DNA of 39,992 nt. It comes from CAG-1031 sp964556785 (GTDB lineage: Bacteria; Bacteroidota; Bacteroidia; Bacteroidales; Muribaculaceae). The position numbers and the translations under genes were made by a program. Within the stretch, counting starts at the first letter, position 1; each line of letters opens with the position of its first letter. Positions 1 through 7,538 of this stretch are shown one piece after another. The notes below the pieces were generated by a model. It worked only from the letters and a program-made list of their open reading frames with translations. It was not told the origin of the DNA and did no database searches. Where the stretch lies: NCBI GenBank assembly GCA_964556785.1, contig CAZKXM010000008.1, positions 1-39,992 of the forward strand, given 5' to 3'.

Positions 1-808
1 TGCGGTCCATGCCCTCGTTGCGGAAATTCTTCGAGAACTCATAGACGCCCTCGAATCCGCCGACAATCAGACGCTTCAGATATAGCTCGTTGGCAATACG
101 CAGATACAGGGGAATGTCGAGAGCGTTGTGGTGGGTGATGAACGGACGCGCGGCCGCTCCGCCGGGAATTGACTGGAGAATAGGGGTTTCAACCTCCATG
201 TAACCGTGAGAGTTGAAATATTCACGCATGGAGTTGTAAACCTTGGTGCGCTTGATGAAGATCTCCTTTACACCGTCGTTGACAACAAGGTCGACGTAGC
301 GGCGGCGATAGCGCAGTTCGGGATCGTCGAAAGCGTCGTAGGTCACACCGTCCTTCACCTTCACCACCGGCAGCGGGCGGAGCGACTTGCTCAGCAGCGT
401 GAGCGAGTCGGCGTGGATGGAGATCTCGCCGGTCTGGGTGCGGAACACGTGGCCGGTCACACCGACAAAGTCGCCGATGTCAAGGAGCTTTTTGAACACA
501 ACGTTGTAGAGGTCCTTGTCTTCGCCGGGGCAGAGGTCGTCGCGCGAGATATAAACCTGAATCCTGCCGTCGGCATCCTGAAGCTCCATAAACGAAGCCT
601 TGCCCATAATGCGGCGGCTCATCACACGTCCGGCAACCGACACTTCGCGCTTGGGCGCATCGTCGGTGAAATTATCTTTTATCTCGGCCGTTTTGCCGGT
701 AACTTTGAATTCTGCTGCGGGATAGGGGTCGATGCCGCGGCGACGGAGTTCGTCGAGACTGTTGCGGCGCACAATCTCCTGTTCGCTGAGTTCGAGTATG
801 TTTGCCAT
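1..808 (-). CDS. lysS: Lysine--tRNA ligase, N-terminal part (3' end off window)
   Basis: Class II lysyl-tRNA synthetase, which charges tRNA-Lys with lysine in the cytoplasm. About 269 codons are visible, read from an ATG at 808 (protein begins MANILELSEQEIVRRNSL). The N-terminal OB-fold anticodon-binding domain covers roughly residues 55-160, including the stretch RVMSRRIMGKASFMELQD. The catalytic domain then begins, and the window edge cuts it just after class II motif 2 (FRNEGMDR). The start is supported by a well-formed promoter 30-60 bases upstream. Sequence is typical of bacterial LysS and nothing visible is broken; the rest of the gene lies to the left of the window. Confidence 0.96.
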   Translation of the reverse strand, partial: MANILELSEQEIVRRNSLDELRRRGIDPYPAAEFKVTGKTAEIKDNFTDDAPKREVSVAGRVMSRRIMGKASFMELQDADGRIQVYISRDDLCPGEDKDLYNVVFKKLLDIGDFVGVTGHVFRTQTGEISIHADSLTLLSKSLRPLPVVKVKDGVTYDAFDDPELRYRRRYVDLVVNDGVKEIFIKRTKVYNSMREYFNSHGYMEVETPILQSIPGGAAARPFITHHNALDIPLYLRIANELYLKRLIVGGFEGVYEFSKNFRNEGMDR

Positions 809-836
809 ATCTGATTTTGCAAGTTGTTTCAAGTTG

Positions 837-868
837 CAAAATTACAACTTTTTTTACAGTAGAACAAA
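837..868 (-). promoter_or_regulatory. lysS promoter (Bacteroidetes type)
   Basis: Read on the minus strand, TTTG (868-865), a 20-base spacer and TAATTTTG (844-837) match the Bacteroidetes sigma-ABfr consensus TTTG-N19/21-TAnnTTTG. Transcription would begin near 830, about 22 bases before the lysS ATG. The -33 element lies inside the T-tract of the upstream gene's terminator. Confidence 0.8.
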
Positions 869-897
869 AAGGCACACGGATGTAAGTACCGTGTGCC
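866..897 (-). terminator. Intrinsic terminator of the LRR protein gene
   Basis: A perfect 9-bp stem (871-879 with 889-897, GGCACACGG/CCGTGTGCC) and a 9-base loop are followed on the minus strand by five T (870-866). It sits 28 bases after the stop codon of the LRR gene. Confidence 0.85.
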
Positions 898-925
898 TTG
901 TTGCGTTAGGTTGCTAAACCGAAAT

Positions 926-3193
926 TTATTTCACCGCAAACTTTGATGCGTTGCCGTCGACAACGGCTATGCAGACTCCTGCGGGGAGGCCGTTGATCGA
1001 TTCGCTCTGATAGCAGCCGGTGGCGAAAAGGCAGATACCATCAACGGTGTAGATGCTCACGGCTTTGCCGTCGGCGCCTTCAATCATGATCGAGCCGCTG
1101 CCGTTGCTCACGATACTCCGGCCGTTGCCGCTATGTGTCGACTGGATGCCGGAGGGAACGCTGAGCTTTCCTGACACGCTCTTGTCGGCGCGGATGTCGG
1201 TGATGGTGAATTCGTTGTCGGTCACCTGCGACGAAACATCGGTTCCGTCGACACTGAGCTCGTTGATCTGGGCGCCCTGAGGCATGTCAAACCGGAGGGT
1301 GACTGAGCTGCCGGGAGCCACGGTGATTGTCTCGCCGTTGCTAACGGGCATAAGCAGTGCGCTGTCGGTTTCGTCGCCCTCGCGCGATTCAGTTGCCGGG
1401 GTAACCACAATCGAGCAATAGTCGCCCATGCCTTCTATGTCGATAGTCACGCTGTGGCGCCCTTCAAAGAAGTGCTGCCAGAAAGGAGCGGCTTTGTAAA
1501 CATCAACCGCCTCGGTAGGGCAGAGGAACATGCAGGTGGTGAAGGGGGCAGCTGTGAAATCGCTCTCTGCTTCGGCGCTTTCCATATTGGGCACGGTGGG
1601 GGGCAGAAGAGCCGTGTGGCGCACGTAAGCCAGGTTTGGCATGTTGCTGAACAGCTTGTAGTCGGTCTCCTCAACCATCCGGCCAAATGAGAGTGCCCTC
1701 AGGTTAGGGTTGGTGTCATAGCCGAAAATGGAGGGGATAACCCTTATCTGGTCATGGAAAGTCAGGGCTTTGATGGGGGCCCCGGAGAACGACCACTCGC
1801 CGATTGAGGTCAGATCGTAGGAGAGATTGAAGGCCTCAAGCGACGTGCAGCCTGAGAATGCCCAATCGCCGATGGTTGTCACGCCCTTTGCTCCTATGAT
1901 AGTCTTAAGGGCCGCGCAGTTGGAAAACGCGTTGTCGGCTATTTCCGTAACACTTTCAGGAATGAGGAGCTTCTCGAGCTTGTCGGAGGGAATGCCGTAA
2001 ACGGTCGTTACCTTCGGGCCATATTCAACGACTGTGGCGTTGAGAACGTTGTGATAAACGTCGATCTTGTTGGTTCGGTAAACGATCAGCCTGTCAACGT
2101 CAGTACTGCCGAATCCCAGCTCCAGAGCCGGGCCTTCGGGAATCACCAGCTCGTTTACGGTTGTGTTCTGGAACGAGGAGTCGAAATATGTAAGGGCCTC
2201 AGGGAGGGTTACCGTCGAGTAACTGATGGCGTCGCTGTTGAAGCTGCTGGTTATTTTTGCCAGCGAGGGGAATACCGTCAGGTCAAGCACGAAATCCTCG
2301 CGCGCGCCCGACAGATTGAAATATGTGATTTTTTCAAGATCAGTAGCGTTTTCCGAAAACAGGTTGCGGCAAATGGTGTTTGGACCGACGGTTTTCACGC
2401 CGGGACCGATGTAAAGGTCGTAGTTCGTTGAGTTTGAAGATGTCCCCTTGAAGAAATTGCGGTATTCAGGGCAATATGCCACATGCACCTCATTCAGGCC
2501 GGGAACTTCGATAGTCACGTAGGAATCCGGATTGTCGTCGGAGTAGAGCGGGCGGTTGAGGTAGATAACCGGAATCGGTGTGTCCTCGCGGCCCGGATAA
2601 TATCCGCCGCGTTCTATCAGAAACTTGTCGTTGTCGGAAGCGGCCTTGGCAAATGTGACACTCCTGAGCCCGGGATTGTATTTCACCACCGACATGCTCG
2701 ACACCGTCACATCAGGGCCGAAGGTGAAATTGCTCATCCCGGTGTTGGCGAAGGCGAGGTCGTGGATCACAGGGACGTTGACAACAACATCCGACGTGTT
2801 GACAAACAGCGAGCTGCAGTCGGCAAAAGCAGAGCTACCGATTGTCTGCACCGACTGAGGCAGCGAAAAGCCGTTGCCCGTCCCCACATTCTTCAGTTTC
2901 GAGCAGCCGGAGAAAGCAGAGTTGCCGATTCTCACGATATTCGATCCGAACTTCACCGTCTCCATCTCTGCGCCGTTGAATAAGCCGATCTCAACAACGG
3001 GCGCCTGAGCGCCTGTCGTAGGGTCGGTTGCCATATCCGGAATAGTGATGACACTGGGGTACGCCTCACCCAGAGTCCCGAATTTGAGGTTGACACCCAG
3101 GCCTCCCTCAACATTGACGTATGTGAGATAGTTTTCGGCTGCCGCGGCCTGAATACCGACGCAGAGCACTAACAGTGACTTAAAAAATTTCAT
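926..3193 (-). CDS. Secreted BspA-type leucine-rich-repeat protein
   Basis: A 755-residue exported protein built mainly of BspA-like LRR_5 repeats of about 23 residues (for example ITEIADNAFSNCAALKTI and VTTIGDWAFSGCTSLEAF). This family mediates surface adhesion or binding in several Bacteroidales; no substrate can be read from the sequence. The start at 3193 is chosen because it begins a clear signal peptide (MKFFKSLLVLCVGIQAAAA); an upstream in-frame ATG at 3253 would bury it. Repeats fill roughly residues 40-560 and a beta-rich region follows. The last 45 residues (VSIYTVDG, LPAGVCIAVVDG, KFAVK at the end) resemble a type IX secretion C-terminal domain. It is transcribed alone, with its own promoter and terminator. 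Confidence 0.85.
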   Translation of the reverse strand: MKFFKSLLVLCVGIQAAAAENYLTYVNVEGGLGVNLKFGTLGEAYPSVITIPDMATDPTTGAQAPVVEIGLFNGAEMETVKFGSNIVRIGNSAFSGCSKLKNVGTGNGFSLPQSVQTIGSSAFADCSSLFVNTSDVVVNVPVIHDLAFANTGMSNFTFGPDVTVSSMSVVKYNPGLRSVTFAKAASDNDKFLIERGGYYPGREDTPIPVIYLNRPLYSDDNPDSYVTIEVPGLNEVHVAYCPEYRNFFKGTSSNSTNYDLYIGPGVKTVGPNTICRNLFSENATDLEKITYFNLSGAREDFVLDLTVFPSLAKITSSFNSDAISYSTVTLPEALTYFDSSFQNTTVNELVIPEGPALELGFGSTDVDRLIVYRTNKIDVYHNVLNATVVEYGPKVTTVYGIPSDKLEKLLIPESVTEIADNAFSNCAALKTIIGAKGVTTIGDWAFSGCTSLEAFNLSYDLTSIGEWSFSGAPIKALTFHDQIRVIPSIFGYDTNPNLRALSFGRMVEETDYKLFSNMPNLAYVRHTALLPPTVPNMESAEAESDFTAAPFTTCMFLCPTEAVDVYKAAPFWQHFFEGRHSVTIDIEGMGDYCSIVVTPATESREGDETDSALLMPVSNGETITVAPGSSVTLRFDMPQGAQINELSVDGTDVSSQVTDNEFTITDIRADKSVSGKLSVPSGIQSTHSGNGRSIVSNGSGSIMIEGADGKAVSIYTVDGICLFATGCYQSESINGLPAGVCIAVVDGNASKFAVK

Positions 3194-3299
3194 AACTGAG
3201 CGATTCTGATGCCTTTTGCTTGATTGATACAATGGTCTGTCCCGTTTTCGCATCCCGGTGCACTGATGACAGTTCCGGGCGGTGTAACGGTCAGAGCCG

Positions 3300-3330
3300 C
3301 AAAGTTATAACAATTTGCCGAAACCCCAAA
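3300..3330 (-). promoter_or_regulatory. Promoter of the LRR protein gene
   Basis: On the minus strand TTTG (3330-3327), 19 bases, then TAACTTTG (3307-3300) match the Bacteroidetes promoter consensus. Transcription would start near 3293, giving a leader of about 100 bases to the ATG at 3193. Confidence 0.65.
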
Positions 3331-3427
3331 CAAAAATCGCCCCGCCCCCCCCGAATGATTCAAATCAAAGTGGGAGTTGAAAAAACATATAACCGTATGC
3401 TCTTCTGGATGCCTAACTTATGGCTTA

Positions 3428-3475
3428 GGCATCAAGTTAAACATCAAGTTAAGCATCAAGTTAGGCATCAAGTCA
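3428..3475. repeat. Four 12-bp tandem repeats at the end of the AlbA_2 gene
   Basis: Four head-to-tail 12-base units of form RRCATCAAGTYA (plus strand) at 3428-3439, 3440-3451, 3452-3463 and 3464-3475. The last unit contains the stop codon of the minus-strand gene. In the gene's own frame every further unit carries a TAA. In the +1 frame the units read as four-residue repeats (LMPN, LMLN, LMFN) ending LMPKP-stop. Confidence 0.85.
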
Positions 3476-4894
3476 TTTGGGGAGCGCAACATATCGTTGA
3501 TTACGGCTGTTAGGTTTTTCTGGGATCGTCATGGTTAATCCGTTGTTCAACAGTGGGTTGATGTGGTTGCGCTTAAACTTTACACGGTCCTTGTATCCCA
3601 AATGTCTCATTATTTCCATAAGAGTTTTAGGCTCATTACAAAACTCTATTATACTTTCCTGGACTGTAATGTTGGATTGCTTTGAGTTTCCTGATAGAGA
3701 AAAATGCGGGGTAGAGTTTACATTTACTCGAAAAGCGGTGAGCGTTCTTACGTCGAATTCTGCATTAGGGTTACCGTTTTCATTCAACATCTCATGAACC
3801 CGTGTAATGCCTCGGTTGAATTTGTTTACATATTTCATTACCTTCATAGCTTCTGCTACAATAGGATTGCGATAATCATTGACCAAGGGGAAATTCACGG
3901 GGCGAGCTTCGCCATACAATCCACCGGCATTCATCACTTCAATGTAATCATCAAATTGATACAGACGGATTGGCATATTCGCTTGATAGTCTCTATGCAT
4001 GCAAGCATTCATCAGGAGCTCGCGGATTGCTCCATCGGGATAGTTCCACACTATTTTTTCCCTAAATAGTGACATCGGGATCGGGCGTTGGGCAATAATT
4101 GCGTCTCCAACAAAGGATTCCAACGTAGGCAACAGCTTATAAAGAGGTCCGGAAAACTCACGTTCATTCAGAATTTCGCCACCCTTGTCTTTTCCGGCAA
4201 ATTTTACAAACTGGACATAATTACCGGGCATAAAAAACTTAGGATTTTTGCCAAAAAGTATAATTCCAGCATATGTGGGACAATCATTCTTGCGATCATA
4301 CAGATGTAGCGAAGCGAGTTGTTCTTTAATTGTCCGCTTGTCTTTGGAAAGAGTCTCGTCATCAAATGCTTTCGGAAGATAAAAATCAGTTATGTAATCA
4401 ATGTCTATATCTTCCAATGACGCATTAAGGCACGGAGTAGCATCAAACGTTGCCATGAAAGAGCATCGACGTTCTGCGAGGATCCGTTCTTCGGCTTCTG
4501 TTGCAATATCACGTCTTGGCCCAATTCGGATAAAGACACGACCGCGATACCGCACGGGAGGTAAATCAGAGGGTGTTACCTCTGTTACCAGCAGATCTCC
4601 TTCCGGAAACGAGAATCGTTCAACCGACATGGTGGGCAACGGGAGTATATTTCCGTCTGAACGTATACCTGTAATTCGTTTGAGTAATGCATCATCTACC
4701 CTCATCCCGGCTAATGATCCGTCATCGTTTGCTCCAATAATCAAATATCCTTTTTTACGAGATGCGGGCATATCATTTGCGAATGCGCAAATCGCCTCAC
4801 AGAACTTGTCCATATTACCTGTGCTGACTGTCCGTTCAACACGATATGATTCAGTGGAGTGCAGCAAGTCTAACAGATTTTCTTCAGCTATCAT
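3473..4894 (-). CDS. AlbA_2-domain ATP-binding protein
   Basis: A 473-residue protein with a Schlafen-type AlbA_2 domain (about residues 10-130, with KGYLIIGANDDG and FIRIGPR) and a C-terminal GHKL-like ATPase part (AIRELLMNACMHRDY, then the VNKFNRGITR region). These proteins are annotated as putative transcriptional regulators or ATP-dependent DNA-binding proteins; the true function is usually unknown and some sit in accessory or defence regions. The final ~70 residues may form a winged-helix domain. It stands alone between oppositely oriented or separately controlled genes, and its DNA is visibly A+T-richer than its neighbours, suggesting horizontal origin. A TACATTTG box (4926-4919, minus) lies 25 bases upstream of the ATG, but I see no good -33 element. 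Confidence 0.8.
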   Translation of the reverse strand: MIAEENLLDLLHSTESYRVERTVSTGNMDKFCEAICAFANDMPASRKKGYLIIGANDDGSLAGMRVDDALLKRITGIRSDGNILPLPTMSVERFSFPEGDLLVTEVTPSDLPPVRYRGRVFIRIGPRRDIATEAEERILAERRCSFMATFDATPCLNASLEDIDIDYITDFYLPKAFDDETLSKDKRTIKEQLASLHLYDRKNDCPTYAGIILFGKNPKFFMPGNYVQFVKFAGKDKGGEILNEREFSGPLYKLLPTLESFVGDAIIAQRPIPMSLFREKIVWNYPDGAIRELLMNACMHRDYQANMPIRLYQFDDYIEVMNAGGLYGEARPVNFPLVNDYRNPIVAEAMKVMKYVNKFNRGITRVHEMLNENGNPNAEFDVRTLTAFRVNVNSTPHFSLSGNSKQSNITVQESIIEFCNEPKTLMEIMRHLGYKDRVKFKRNHINPLLNNGLTMTIPEKPNSRNQRYVALPK

Positions 4895-5038
4895 TACGAT
4901 AAGTAGGGATTAAAAATCCAAATGTACTAAATAATCTATAAATAGAATAATCAACTGTGGTATTAAAATAGATAGTGGGCAGAGGATGAATGGGAATGAT
5001 TTGGCGGCTGAAAATTTCTGCTATTTCGGAGAAGTGGC

Positions 5039-5046
5039 TAACTTTG
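5039..5046 (+). promoter_or_regulatory. -7 box of the flavodiiron protein gene
   Basis: TAACTTTG followed by C matches the -7 consensus TAnnTTTG. No clear -33 TTTG is seen at the right distance. If real, transcription starts near 5053, which rules out the upstream ATG at 4986 and favours a start at 5067 or 5076. Confidence 0.55.
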
Positions 5047-5075
5047 CACTCTGTAATCTAATCTGCATGTCAGCG

Positions 5076-6266
5076 ATGTACACCTCCGTAACTTCGAATA
5101 TCCGCGCCATCGGCGTCAGTGATCACGATATCGATCTCTTCGAGAGCCAGTATCCCGTGCCTCACGGCATCACCTACAATTCCTATCTCGTTGCCGGCCC
5201 CGAGGCAGTGGCCGTGATTGACGGCGTCGATTCAGCTTTCACATCGGAGTGGCTTGAGAATCTCGCTGAAGCGCTCGAAGGAAGGCAGCCCGACTATCTC
5301 ATTGTGCTCCATCTCGAGCCCGACCATTCAGGATCGGTTGCCGACGCGATGGATCTCTATCCGGCCTTGAAACTTGTGACATCGGCCAAGGCCGCAGGCA
5401 TGCTCCCGCAGTTCTGCTCTGAAGCCGGAGCCTGGGAAAGCGCAGGGCGCATAATGGCTGTCGGTCAGGATTCACAGCTGTGTCTCGGCGGCGATGTGAA
5501 GCTCACATTTGTAACAGCCCCGATGGTTCATTGGCCTGAGGTGATGGTGGCGTTCGAGCACTCAACCGCCACACTCTTCTCAGCCGACGCTTTCGGAACA
5601 TTCGGCACTCCCGGCCATTTCGATCCCTGGGAGGATGAGGCGGCACGCTATTATTTCAACATCTGTGGCAAGTTTGGAGCGCAGGTGACGGCGCTGATCA
5701 AGAAACTCGATCCGTTCGGAACCCCCTCACGCGTGTGCTCGCTTCACGGCCCTGTGCTCGAGGGCGACCGGCTCTCACGGGCCATGCAGCTCTATTCGCT
5801 CTGGAGCAGCTACACGCCTGATCTGAAGGGCGTCTTCATCCCTTATGCATCAATCTACGGCAACACCGCTTCGGTGGCTGCCCGCCTTGCAATGATGCTT
5901 GAGGAGAAAGGGCTGCATGTTACATTGATGGATCTTGCACGTTGTCACATCAGCGAAGCTCTGACAATGGCATTCCGTCACGGTGTGATTTGCCTTGCCG
6001 CGTCGTCCTACGACTCCGATGTCTTCCCGCCGATGTCCGATCTGCTCCATCACCTGCAGCTCAAGGGGTTCAGAAACCGGACTATCGGCCTGATCCAGAA
6101 CGGTTCGTGGGCTCCCACGGCCTGTCGGGCCATGCACAAGATTCTCGACACCATGAACGGCATCACCATTCTTGAGCCGGAGCTGACGGTGCGCACCCGC
6201 TTCAACGAGGCGACAGATGCCGCAGCGCTCGGCGCTCTTGCCGACGCTCTGGCTCAGTCGGTCTGA
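5076..6266 (+). CDS. Flavodiiron protein (A-type flavoprotein, O2/NO reductase)
   Basis: A cytoplasmic 396-residue flavodiiron protein, a family that reduces O2 to water or NO to N2O in anaerobes. The N-terminal metallo-beta-lactamase-like domain carries the diiron ligands: HLEPDH (residues 79-84), then H in MVHWPEV, D in SADAFG and H in SLHGPV. A C-terminal flavodoxin domain binds FMN (YASIYGNTA). There is no rubredoxin or flavin-reductase extension, so a separate electron donor is needed. I chose ATG 5076 because it matches family N-termini and lies after the predicted transcription start; 5067 (MSAM) is possible, and 4986 is not. It is convergent with the hydrogenase cluster, 20 bases from its end. 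This pairing suggests an oxygen-protection role but is not proof. Confidence 0.92.
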   Translation: MYTSVTSNIRAIGVSDHDIDLFESQYPVPHGITYNSYLVAGPEAVAVIDGVDSAFTSEWLENLAEALEGRQPDYLIVLHLEPDHSGSVADAMDLYPALKLVTSAKAAGMLPQFCSEAGAWESAGRIMAVGQDSQLCLGGDVKLTFVTAPMVHWPEVMVAFEHSTATLFSADAFGTFGTPGHFDPWEDEAARYYFNICGKFGAQVTALIKKLDPFGTPSRVCSLHGPVLEGDRLSRAMQLYSLWSSYTPDLKGVFIPYASIYGNTASVAARLAMMLEEKGLHVTLMDLARCHISEALTMAFRHGVICLAASSYDSDVFPPMSDLLHHLQLKGFRNRTIGLIQNGSWAPTACRAMHKILDTMNGITILEPELTVRTRFNEATDAAALGALADALAQSV

Positions 6267-6286
6267 AACCCGTTTCGGTCCTTGAT

Positions 6287-6769
6287 TCAATCCTTGCCGC
6301 GGGCAATCTCGCAGGCAAGCGCAACCGCGCGCGGCAACGCTTCGGCAACCTCAGCGCTCAAGTCTGTACCCAGGCCGGTGTAGCGCGTCACTGAACAGAC
6401 TATCAGCTCCACATCAGGGCAGTAGCCCGTCAGGGTCAAAGCCTCCAGGGTGTCTTTCAGCCCGATTTCATGTGCCGTGATCAGCGGCGGAAACTCGCCG
6501 AAGCCGGGTTTCAGCCTGCGGATTGTGCCGGGTGGATTGTTGTCGAGCGCGGCGTCGATCACAATCACACGCCGGTAGTTGCGCAGGTTTCCCATCAGGT
6601 GCAGCCCTGCGGTGCCCCCGTCGAGAAGGTCAACCCCCTCGGGAAGATCCTCCATTTCGCTCAGCAGCCTGACGGCATGGACACCGAACCCCTCGTCCTG
6701 CAGCACATAGTTGCCTATGCCGAGAATGAGGGTGCCGGTCGGCTCAATGGTTTCCTTCCTCAATTCCAT
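6287..6769 (-). CDS. hyaD: Hydrogenase maturation endopeptidase (HyaD/HybD family)
   Basis: A nickel-dependent aspartic-type protease of 160 residues that cleaves the C-terminal extension of the [NiFe]-hydrogenase large subunit after nickel insertion. Visible motifs are the N-terminal GIGN with QDEGFG (nickel-binding acidic residue), the second acidic residue in VIVIDAALD and the histidine in ITAHEIGLKD, all matching the family's three nickel ligands. The ATG at 6769 is used; a TTG one codon upstream is less likely. The gene overlaps the end of the cytochrome b gene by 26 bases, so the two are translationally linked. It is the last gene of the cluster. Its substrate is presumably the large subunit encoded at 7535-9340. 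Confidence 0.93.
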   Translation of the reverse strand: MELRKETIEPTGTLILGIGNYVLQDEGFGVHAVRLLSEMEDLPEGVDLLDGGTAGLHLMGNLRNYRRVIVIDAALDNNPPGTIRRLKPGFGEFPPLITAHEIGLKDTLEALTLTGYCPDVELIVCSVTRYTGLGTDLSAEVAEALPRAVALACEIARGKD

Positions 6770-7538
6770 CAAGGTCGCTGAAGAGGATTTCGTCAGTGTC
6801 GGCCGACATGCTGTCGAGATCGTTACAAACGTTGCGGCGCAGTTTCTTCTGATAGATTTTCATCACGTCGGTGCGGATGAATTTCCATCCGCCGATCATC
6901 GACGAAGCGATGCCGTTGCGCTCGATGTAGTCGTGATAAAACACCAGATAGATGTGGATAATGCAGAACACCACGAAGGCCCACATCAGGAAATGATGGA
7001 TTTCGCGCACCACAAAAAATCCGTTCAGATGCTCAAGGCCCCACGTGGTCAGCGGTTCCATCACATTGTTTGTGGTGACAAACATCATCATGAATCCTGT
7101 GGCGGTCTGCACCAGCGACAGCAGGAACAGCCCGAAATAGGTTGTGGCTGCCAGCGAGTTGTGGCCGATGTCGTAGACCGGCTTGTCGGTCAGCAGCAGG
7201 ATGTCGACCCGCAGGGTCTCGAAGATGCTGCGCCATTGCACACGTGTGAGCGGGATAAAATTGTTCCACCGTGCAAAATGGTTGCCCGCAAAAGCCCAGT
7301 AGACCCTGAACGCGATGTTGACTATAAACACCATGCCCGTTATGAGGTGAGTCAGCCTGACATAGCCGAACCAATAGTTGTGGATAGCTTCGGTGGAGGT
7401 CTGGATGGCGGGGGGATTGCCGATAAGATAGCCGGTGATACACAGGATCACGATGGCTGTGGCATTGATCCAGTGGAAGAATCGCACCGGAAGCTGCCAC
7501 ACATAGACTTCGCGCAGATTGCGGCGGCGTATTTTCAT
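6744..7538 (-). CDS. hyaC: [NiFe]-hydrogenase cytochrome b subunit
   Basis: A 264-residue membrane diheme cytochrome b that takes electrons from the hydrogenase small subunit to the quinone pool. Four hydrophobic helices are evident, with candidate heme histidines in VRFFHWINA, VRLTHLITG and VREIHHFLMW...IIHIYLVFYHD. After the last helix comes the family's GGWKFIR segment, then about 40 extra polar, acidic residues (ending DLDGIEEGNH). Its ATG overlaps the large-subunit stop by four bases (ATGA), and its 3' end overlaps the protease gene. The context fits an uptake hydrogenase linked to menaquinone; the quinone type is inferred. Confidence 0.93.
   Translation of the reverse strand: MKIRRRNLREVYVWQLPVRFFHWINATAIVILCITGYLIGNPPAIQTSTEAIHNYWFGYVRLTHLITGMVFIVNIAFRVYWAFAGNHFARWNNFIPLTRVQWRSIFETLRVDILLLTDKPVYDIGHNSLAATTYFGLFLLSLVQTATGFMMMFVTTNNVMEPLTTWGLEHLNGFFVVREIHHFLMWAFVVFCIIHIYLVFYHDYIERNGIASSMIGGWKFIRTDVMKIYQKKLRRNVCNDLDSMSADTDEILFSDLDGIEEGNH

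Noticed and set aside
206..814. 202-residue plus-strand frame over lysS
   Set aside because: The minus strand encodes LysS with class II motif 2; the plus frame is a shadow.
3428..3475. CRISPR array
   Set aside because: Units are 12 bases, contiguous with no spacers, and no cas genes are near.
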